A stretch of DNA of 5,231 bases from an uncultured Porphyromonadaceae bacterium (lineage in GTDB: Bacteria; Bacteroidota; Bacteroidia; Bacteroidales; Muribaculaceae): positions 1 to 5,231 of the forward strand of contig CAMWYV010000107.1 in assembly GCA_947178565.1 (NCBI GenBank), written 5' to 3'. The notes beneath the pieces are model-generated. The model saw only the letters and a list, made by a program, of their open reading frames with translations. It searched no databases and was not told the origin of the DNA. The translations under genes and the position numbers were made by a program. The first letter of the stretch is position 1. Each line of letters opens with the position of its first letter. Of this stretch, positions 1 to 5,231 are shown piece after piece.

Positions 1-62
1 TCTGTCCCCAGCAAACAAGAACAAAATATAAGTAATCCAAAGAACTGACAAGTGGGATTCAT
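1..62 (-). CDS. Possible start of a further minus-strand gene with signal-peptide-like N-terminus (partial)
   Basis: An ATG at 62-60 on the minus strand opens a frame with no stop to the left edge, giving only 20 full codons: MNPTCQFFGLLIFCSCLLGT. The hydrophobic FFGLLIF core followed by small and Cys residues looks like an export signal, and exported proteins often follow SusCD pairs. Against it: there is no convincing ribosome-binding or promoter sequence, the lipobox is poor (FCSC), the N-terminus lacks the usual lysines, and 20 codons can be open by chance. This is a tentative call that depends on sequence beyond the window. Confidence 0.25.
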   Translation of the reverse strand, partial: MNPTCQFFGLLIFCSCLLGT

Positions 63-237
63 TGAAATTTGGAGGCTTTTGTACAGCAGTGGAAATTGTC
101 TGCAGAGTGAATTAAAAGCATACAGGATGAAAATTTTGCAAATTATACATTCAATAGGATATTAATATGCATAATATAAAAGAGCCCTGAATATCAATAT
201 AAAATCATCTAATGAATAAATATGGAAATAGCTAATC
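63..237. other. AT-rich intergenic DNA, no gene seen
   Basis: Together with the preceding elements this forms the more than 450-base stretch left of the SusD gene without a confident gene. It contains a 9-bp direct repeat AATATAAAA (173-181 and 196-204, 23-base spacing) and the palindrome ATATTAATAT (159-168). On the minus strand, TATAATTTG (147-139) only loosely resembles the Bacteroidota -7 element TAnnTTTG because its spacing is one base too long. I found no matching TTTG at the expected upstream distance, so I do not call a promoter. Confidence 0.5.
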
Positions 238-285
238 GGGGGATGGGGGGAGAGAGTCGGGGGAGTCGGATAGTCGGTAGTAGGG
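238..285 (+). repeat. G-rich tract with three AGTCGG repeats
   Basis: Within otherwise AT-rich intergenic DNA, the plus strand carries G runs of 5 (238-242), 6 (245-250), 5 (259-263) and 3 (283-285). The hexamer AGTCGG occurs three times (255-260, 264-269, 272-277) at 8-9 base spacing. The minus strand is correspondingly a C/T-rich run. The four G runs could support a G-quadruplex, although the last loop (19 bases) is long. No coding frame explains it. Its function is unknown. Confidence 0.5.
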
Positions 286-293
286 CGTTGGCA

Positions 294-311
294 GACATCA
301 TACATGATGTC
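294..311. promoter_or_regulatory. 18-bp dyad symmetry, possible operator
   Basis: GACATCAT and its exact reverse complement ATGATGTC flank a 2-base AC centre. The near-perfect palindrome lies in non-coding DNA, 24 bases beyond the second hairpin and outside any confident gene. The near-zero spacer suits a dimeric DNA-binding protein better than an RNA hairpin. No regulator family can be named from the sequence, and a chance palindrome is not excluded. Confidence 0.35.
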
Positions 312-334
312 CGTATGGCGAGGGATGGGAAGAG

Positions 335-367
335 AAAAGCCCCGGGGAGATGGTCTCCTCGGGACTT
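335..367 (-). terminator. Second GC-rich hairpin, probable backup terminator
   Basis: On the minus strand, AAGTCCCGAGGAGA (367-354) pairs with TCTCCCCGGGGCTT (350-337) over 14 positions with one G-U wobble and one A-C mismatch, closing a 3-base CCA loop. The 3' arm ends in a short T run (TTTT, 338-335) and then a CT-rich stretch. It lies about 60 bases beyond the main terminator in the same orientation, with no credible gene between, so a fail-safe terminator is the simplest reading. The short U run keeps confidence moderate. A processed RNA 3' end or a small-RNA hairpin is possible. Confidence 0.55.
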
Positions 368-428
368 CACCCATTTATTAACCTAATTATTGGGAATTAA
401 GAGGCTATATAATAGCATCATTTTTTTC

Positions 429-459
429 AAAAAAGAGGTGATTCACGAGGAATCACCTC
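429..459 (-). terminator. Intrinsic terminator of the SusCD operon
   Basis: Read on the minus strand, a perfect 10-bp stem (GAGGTGATTC / GAATCACCTC, arms 459-450 and 444-435) closes a 5-base loop and is followed at once by six T residues (434-429). It begins 66 bases after the SusD stop codon. On the plus strand the hairpin is not followed by a T run, so it is directional and fits the end of the minus-strand operon. The U run is then followed by a G and a run of seven A residues (427-421). Confidence 0.9.
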
Positions 460-525
460 CAATTCCAGAGACATCCGTTTCACAACGTCTGCCAGTGTCT
501 ATGTACTAATCTTAATTATGCGAAT

Positions 526-2547
526 TTAGTTCCAGTTTGCAATCATAGTTGCACCCACATTACCTTCTACGGGCCATCCGGGGTTCTGGACAATCTTTGA
601 GGTAGAAATATCGTTTTTATCTACACTTGCATTCACGAACGCGTCATGACCAATCGGAGAAAGATAATGAGCAGGGGTGAATTTCAGACCATCCCAAACA
701 AGGTTATCAACTTTAGACACCTGGAAAGGACGCACGTAGGGGCTGTTTGCCTCCGGAGACATATTGCCTCGTCCGCTCTCAGGGCTAACAAAAGCAGCAA
801 GGAAAACCTTATCGCCGTTTTCATCCGTATCAGTGAAGCACATATCGCTGTTGGGATCTGAATATACAGTACCCCAATATTTTATACCTTCAATCTGGTA
901 GGGAGTGGTGATCATCTGATCCAGTGCACGCCAACGACGGATATCATTAAGACGTAAGCCTTCTCCAATGAGTTCGTTGCGACGTTCACGACGAACGTTG
1001 TAGAGTGTGGGGCTCACCAGTTTATTCGCAGAGTATGCGCCCCAGTCGCCTTCAGCTTCTTTAGTCATTTGAGTTGCAGCGATTGTCTTTGTGTAGTCTT
1101 CATCAACCTTCGCACGTTTGCGGAGTGCACGCCAATATGAATCTGCTGTGGCATCTACATTACCATTGTTTGCTTCTACGCAAGCTTCCATATAGTTAAG
1201 GAGTGCTTCAGCGGCACGGAAAACAATAGATGCTGTAGTGGTCTGTAGATTCATGTTAGCCTGCTTGAAGTCATAATCCTGACCTTTTTTAACGGCATAT
1301 CCTGTAGGACATGCGGTAAGATCCTGACGACTAAGCACATTGCTGATGTTATAGTATTTCGGAGTCATACCGTCAGTACCAAGGCTCATGATTGAGTTAT
1401 CACCTTTTGTAAAGATGACGATACGTGAGTCACGATCCTTAAGTGACGCCGAAACACCGTTGTTTTCCCAATCCGGATCATACCCGGAGGCTGCATCGTA
1501 AATAGGAAGACCATTCTTCATAAGGAAGCTGTTAACGAGACCACGGGTCCATCCAGTACCGCCTGCGTTCTGCTGGAACTGGTTCTGGATCTGTGTCACC
1601 TGACCTGCCGTCTTATCATAGCTCTTAAAAAGAAGTACCTCACTGTATGCGCTCGGATCCACGCAGCAGAACATATAGTAGTAGGGGTTATCAACCGTGA
1701 ATCCCTCACCCATACCTTCAATAGTACCGGTATTCTGAACAAGATTGTTTACAAACTTGTCACCGACCACTTTTGCGCTCTTCATAGCCTCATCAAGGAA
1801 GTATTTGGATTCAGTAGCGCAGTCAAGGTCAGACGGAACCATAGGAGTACCGCTGAAATATTTCAACCAGGTACCTTCAAAGAGAGCCACACGGCTACGG
1901 AATAGGTTCGCACAGTCTTTATTCAGTCCGTTTGCTCCGTATGAAGATGTTTCAGGCAAGAATTCTATAGCCTTGTCCAACTGCTCAAGAATATAACGCG
2001 CCACCTTGTTGCGGGGCTGACGGACAGAGGCATCAAGAAGGAGTTCCTTATCCTCAGAGAGAACCCCGTCAATGATAGGATAATCACCAACAGCGCTATA
2101 ATAGTTCCAATAGGAATAGGCAAGGAAGAAATATGCTTCACCTATAGCCTGTCTTATCTCACTTTCGTTGCCTGAGATATTTCCAGCCTCATACTCCGGA
2201 AGAGCAAAAGAGAAGAAATAATTAAGACGACGGATATTAGAGAAATCCCAGTTAGCAACTTCATTGCTTGTTCTCCATTCACCGGGCACCCAACGAACAG
2301 ATGCCGACAGTTCAACCTGGTTATCAGTACCATTATCGGAACTGAAGGTTCCAAGACGATACGCATAACTGCTATGTGTAGGGAACAGACCGTAGAAATT
2401 GATTGTATATGATTTCAGGTTATCTGCAGTGTTAAAGAAGTTTTCTGGTATAAGCTTGTCCGGCGGAGTCTCATTAAGAAAATCGCTACATGCTGTGAGA
2501 CCAATCACTGCTGTGCCGAGCATCAAGCCTTTGATATATTTATTCAT
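526..2547 (-). CDS. SusD/RagB-family nutrient-binding surface lipoprotein
   Basis: This is the ligand-binding lid of the SusCD complex, anchored on the outer leaflet of the outer membrane. The ATG at 2547 is chosen because it gives a lipoprotein signal peptide (MNKYIKG, a hydrophobic stretch, then lipobox LTAC with the lipidated Cys at 20, followed by SDFLNE). The leader before it (AGAGATAAT) has only a weak Shine-Dalgarno-like AGAG. Residues about 20-230 resemble the SusD-like N-terminal domain, with the TPR-type helix GEAYFFLAYSYWNYY near 136-150, RNKVARYILEQLDKAIEFLP at 179-198 and SRVALFEGTWLKY near 218-230. The C-terminal SusD/RagB region shows FRAAEALLNYMEA (443-455), NVRRERRNELIGEGLRLNDI (517-536) and a closing YLSPIG...QNPGWP (628-659). 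At 673 residues it is longer than the roughly 550 of classic SusD. A vicinal Cys pair sits at 294-295. It is the last gene before a terminator. The ligand cannot be deduced. Confidence 0.96.
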   Translation of the reverse strand: MNKYIKGLMLGTAVIGLTACSDFLNETPPDKLIPENFFNTADNLKSYTINFYGLFPTHSSYAYRLGTFSSDNGTDNQVELSASVRWVPGEWRTSNEVANWDFSNIRRLNYFFSFALPEYEAGNISGNESEIRQAIGEAYFFLAYSYWNYYSAVGDYPIIDGVLSEDKELLLDASVRQPRNKVARYILEQLDKAIEFLPETSSYGANGLNKDCANLFRSRVALFEGTWLKYFSGTPMVPSDLDCATESKYFLDEAMKSAKVVGDKFVNNLVQNTGTIEGMGEGFTVDNPYYYMFCCVDPSAYSEVLLFKSYDKTAGQVTQIQNQFQQNAGGTGWTRGLVNSFLMKNGLPIYDAASGYDPDWENNGVSASLKDRDSRIVIFTKGDNSIMSLGTDGMTPKYYNISNVLSRQDLTACPTGYAVKKGQDYDFKQANMNLQTTTASIVFRAAEALLNYMEACVEANNGNVDATADSYWRALRKRAKVDEDYTKTIAATQMTKEAEGDWGAYSANKLVSPTLYNVRRERRNELIGEGLRLNDIRRWRALDQMITTPYQIEGIKYWGTVYSDPNSDMCFTDTDENGDKVFLAAFVSPESGRGNMSPEANSPYVRPFQVSKVDNLVWDGLKFTPAHYLSPIGHDAFVNASVDKNDISTSKIVQNPGWPVEGNVGATMIANWN

Positions 2548-2560
2548 ATTATCTCTAAAT

Positions 2561-5231
2561 TTAGAAGGTTACATTAAGACCAACTGAGAATACTTTTGAG
2601 ATAGGATAAACCTTACCATATCCGTAAGCCTGGCTATATGCCTCAATCAGCTCGGGGTCACCTGTCTTAGTAAAGTCGGTAATGGTGAAGAGATTTTCAC
2701 CCGATAGGAAAATTCGAAGATTTTCAATGTAAGCTTTGCGTGTGATATTCTGAGGAACGGTATAACCGATAGTCAGGTTTTTCAGACGACCGTAAGCAGC
2801 ATTCTGCAGATATCTGGTCTGTGTCGCGGTATTGTTTGCTCCTGAGAATTTTGGACGAGGATAATAAGCGTTTACATTGGGACCGAGGGGACTATCTGTA
2901 TCTTCCGCACGGAAATAGTCGGTGTGAGCCTTAAGACCTACAGCCTGCCAGAAATTTTGGTTACATGCGCCCCAGAATACATTACCTCCGGCACTGTAAT
3001 CACGTTTCAGGATGCCCTGGAAGAAAACCTTGAGATCAAATCCTTTCCACTGAGCGTCAAGATTAAGACCGAAGCTGTAGCGTGGTGTGCTATTACCTAT
3101 GATACTTGCATCTCCGTGATTCTTCAGAGTATATTCTCCATTGGAGATGATACCGTTGCCATCAAGGTCGGCATACATGATATCACCTGCTCTCCAACCG
3201 GTACCAAGCTGATTCTGACCTTTGCCAGCCATTGATTCATCCCATTTACCTTCTTCAGGATGTGCTGCGAGGTAAGCTTTGCGGTTAGCATCAAGAGCAG
3301 CGAGATGAGCATCCATCTCAGCATCGGTTTTCGCTATACCGATAGTAGTATAACCCCATATTTCACCTAACTTACGGCCACTGTAGTATTTACTCAATGA
3401 CTTGTTTTCATTGGGATATTCATCCACGGTAACTGTATGATCATAGAGATTTGCTGTAATACCATAGTTGAATTCACCGATACGGTCGCGCCAGCTGATA
3501 GTGAGCTCCCAACCTCTGGATGTCATTGAGAGGTTGTTCACGTTAGGAACGCTAGCACCGAGTACATTAGGAAGAACTTCTCCAGGACCTACCATATCAA
3601 TTGTCTTACGGTTATAGTAGTCAATTGTTCCTGTGAAGCGGTTGTTGAACATACCCCAGTCGAGACCAATGTCCCAAGTGCGGTTTTTCTCCCATGTAAG
3701 AGAAGCAGCCACGAGACCGGGCATGGATGATACAGTCTGATGAGCATTATTAACAAGCCAAGCAGAGCTATTGGGAGAGAAGCCCATAGCTGTGTATGTG
3801 GGATACCAGCTGTCGGTGTTCTGGTTACCGAGTTTACCCCAAGAGTAGCGCACCTTCAAAGTGTTCAGCCATCTGTTGGCATTTTCCATGAAAGACTCAC
3901 GAGCCACATTCCAGCCGAGTGAGAACGAGGGGCTTGTTGTCCAGCGGCTTCCGCTGCGGAAACGTGAAGAACCGTCATAACGGATATTACCTTCTACAAG
4001 GTATTTGCCATCGTAGTCGTAGTTGATACGGCCGAACCAGCCTGCGGTTGACCATGTAGCCTCACCACCGCCAACTTTAATTTCAGTTCCGTTTGTGGTA
4101 GTCAGATAAGGCATACCGTTTATGATACCGTTGCGCTGAGCGCTGAAATTTCTGTAGTTGTACCATTCGCTCTGGAAACCAGCCATAATCTTGAAATTAT
4201 TCTTTTCATTAACGGTTATAGCATAATCTCCGTAAACATTAGGATTGAAGTAATTTGCACGATAGTTCTCCGCATATACCCGAGAACCTGTACCTCCCGC
4301 TCCAAAGGGGTATCCATTCGGATTCTGGGGATAGGGGGTGCCATCAACATAAAAGCCCATAGCCTGCTGAACATCCTGATCAGTATTATTATTTATAGAG
4401 CGATAGTTGAATTCAGCATTAATGTTCAAACCCTTGAGAGGATTCATACGGAAAGTAAACTGCTGGTCGAATTTCTCCCAACGCTTTTTATAGCGACCGC
4501 CTTTTTCCATACCGTAGATAAATGATTCCACGACAGGATTGCCATTGGGGTCATACGCAGGCACCACGGGCCAGTAACGCATAATATTGTGATATAGCTC
4601 GTTTGATGCATTTTCGCTCACAAAAGAGGGAGCATCATACTGCTGACGATACCAACGCGCGCTATAGCCGAATGTCAACCAGTTCGTGATCTTAGCGTTG
4701 AATTTGGCGTTGACGGTATAACGCTGCTGATTGTCATCACCATGAACAAGAACACCCTCCTGACCAAGAAGGTTGCCGGAGAAATAGAAGTTGTACTTGT
4801 CGGTACCTCCAGTCAAAGAGATATTGTGTTCCTGAGAGAATGAAGTTTTACCGAAATGCTCTTTAAGCCAATCGGTATTTCCAATGGGAAGCAGGTCGAT
4901 GTTTCCATCCATCCATACACCCCACTTATTTCCATCAGCAAACATCTTGGGACCGGAATAGTCAGGGCTCTGCGCATCTTTGATCTGCTGAAGTTTTTCG
5001 GGTGTCAACCAAACTCGTGAATTAGCAGCATAGGCATCATTCATATAATTCGCCCATGTATAAGAATCCATCATTTCAGGCATACGTGTAGCACTGCTCC
5101 AACGGAAAGAGTCGCTGTAATTCACTGTAATTTTACCTTCCTTACCTTTCTTAGTGGTGACAAGAATAACACCACCGGCAGCACGGCTACCGTAGATTGA
5201 TGAAGCGGCAGCGTCCTTGAGGATAGAGATG
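2561..5231 (-). CDS. SusC/RagA-family TonB-dependent outer-membrane transporter (3' part; N-terminus outside window)
   Basis: This is the barrel-forming half of a SusCD uptake complex, importing a ligand across the outer membrane with energy from TonB-ExbBD. The reading frame stays open to the right edge, so the gene is 5'-truncated by the window. 889 residues plus a TAA stop are visible, against roughly 1000-1100 for the family. The missing part should hold the signal peptide, carboxypeptidase-regulatory-like domain, TonB box and early plug. Visible residues 1-32 are the SusC/RagA plug signature (ISILKDAAASSIYGSRAAGG, then VILVTTKKGK). Family barrel motifs follow: NTDW near 118, SLTGG near 138, YDGSSRF near 418, an EF-hand-like loop at 688-699, RLKNLTIGYTVP near 815, and SGENLFTITDF. 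The protein ends GLNVTF, a terminal aromatic typical of Bam-assembled barrels. An apparent start at 5125 is an internal GTG valine codon. It is followed after 13 bases by the SusD partner. The family call is certain; the substrate is unknown. Confidence 0.97.
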   Translation of the reverse strand, partial: ISILKDAAASSIYGSRAAGGVILVTTKKGKEGKITVNYSDSFRWSSATRMPEMMDSYTWANYMNDAYAANSRVWLTPEKLQQIKDAQSPDYSGPKMFADGNKWGVWMDGNIDLLPIGNTDWLKEHFGKTSFSQEHNISLTGGTDKYNFYFSGNLLGQEGVLVHGDDNQQRYTVNAKFNAKITNWLTFGYSARWYRQQYDAPSFVSENASNELYHNIMRYWPVVPAYDPNGNPVVESFIYGMEKGGRYKKRWEKFDQQFTFRMNPLKGLNINAEFNYRSINNNTDQDVQQAMGFYVDGTPYPQNPNGYPFGAGGTGSRVYAENYRANYFNPNVYGDYAITVNEKNNFKIMAGFQSEWYNYRNFSAQRNGIINGMPYLTTTNGTEIKVGGGEATWSTAGWFGRINYDYDGKYLVEGNIRYDGSSRFRSGSRWTTSPSFSLGWNVARESFMENANRWLNTLKVRYSWGKLGNQNTDSWYPTYTAMGFSPNSSAWLVNNAHQTVSSMPGLVAASLTWEKNRTWDIGLDWGMFNNRFTGTIDYYNRKTIDMVGPGEVLPNVLGASVPNVNNLSMTSRGWELTISWRDRIGEFNYGITANLYDHTVTVDEYPNENKSLSKYYSGRKLGEIWGYTTIGIAKTDAEMDAHLAALDANRKAYLAAHPEEGKWDESMAGKGQNQLGTGWRAGDIMYADLDGNGIISNGEYTLKNHGDASIIGNSTPRYSFGLNLDAQWKGFDLKVFFQGILKRDYSAGGNVFWGACNQNFWQAVGLKAHTDYFRAEDTDSPLGPNVNAYYPRPKFSGANNTATQTRYLQNAAYGRLKNLTIGYTVPQNITRKAYIENLRIFLSGENLFTITDFTKTGDPELIEAYSQAYGYGKVYPISKVFSVGLNVTF

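Noticed and set aside
139..147. Bacteroidota-type -7 promoter element on the minus strand
   Set aside because: TATAATTTG has three bases instead of two between TA and TTTG, and no TTTG was found at the expected upstream spacing.
162..374. 70-codon minus-strand frame in the intergenic region
   Set aside because: Its ATG lies just before the GC-rich hairpin and the frame reads through that hairpin, the dyad and the C-rich side of the repeat tract. The product is low-complexity, rich in Pro, Ser and Tyr, and resembles no family I know.
469..500. Short inverted repeat AGACA / TGTCT in the SusD 3' untranslated region
   Set aside because: Only 5 bp per arm with a 22-base loop, which is easily due to chance.
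646..861. Plus-strand frame inside the SusD gene (and similar frames at 1745-1996 and 2399-2587)
   Set aside because: Antisense shadows of a well-supported SusD coding region, with no recognisable protein features.
2924..3235. 103-codon plus-strand frame inside the SusC gene
   Set aside because: It is antisense to a conserved stretch of the SusC barrel, has no leader sequence and no recognisable product, and is a shadow frame.
5123..5125. Apparent GTG start of the SusC-like frame
   Set aside because: The frame continues upstream to the window edge and encodes the conserved SusC/RagA plug signature, so this GTG is an internal valine codon.
1..5231. CRISPR array, tRNA, rRNA, insertion sequence or attachment site
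   Set aside because: No regularly spaced direct repeats, tRNA-like cloverleaf, rRNA-like segment, transposase coding or terminal inverted repeats were seen on either strand.

Overview
The window comes from a member of the Bacteroidota, most likely the order Bacteroidales. It is dominated by a SusC/SusD-type outer-membrane nutrient-uptake pair, a hallmark of that phylum. Two further traits agree: the lipoprotein signal peptide of the SusD protein, and start codons preceded by A/T-rich leaders without a strong Shine-Dalgarno sequence. I cannot name the genus from this sequence.

Everything clearly coding lies on the minus strand, so the operon reads from right to left. From the right edge down to 2561 is the 3' part of a SusC/RagA-family TonB-dependent transporter (889 codons visible; its signal peptide, N-terminal domain and the start of the plug lie beyond the window). 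After a 13-base gap comes a complete SusD/RagB-family surface lipoprotein (2547-526, 673 residues). A 66-base 3' untranslated stretch follows, ending in a clear intrinsic terminator (459-429). A second, GC-rich hairpin (367-335) lies further downstream in the same direction.

The remaining left part (about 1-330) has no confident gene. It holds an 18-bp dyad (294-311), a G-rich tract with three AGTCGG repeats (238-285), an AT-rich stretch with a 9-bp direct repeat, and at the extreme left edge a weak candidate for the start of another minus-strand gene encoding a signal-peptide-like N-terminus.

By family knowledge, the two proteins form one machine. The SusD lipoprotein is a hinged lid on the extracellular face that captures a glycan or peptide-like ligand. 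The SusC barrel imports it, powered by TonB-ExbBD. No enzyme, sensor or sigma/anti-sigma gene is visible, so the ligand cannot be assigned. I see no sign of a novel multi-gene system; the points worth a second look are small and mostly in the intergenic region.
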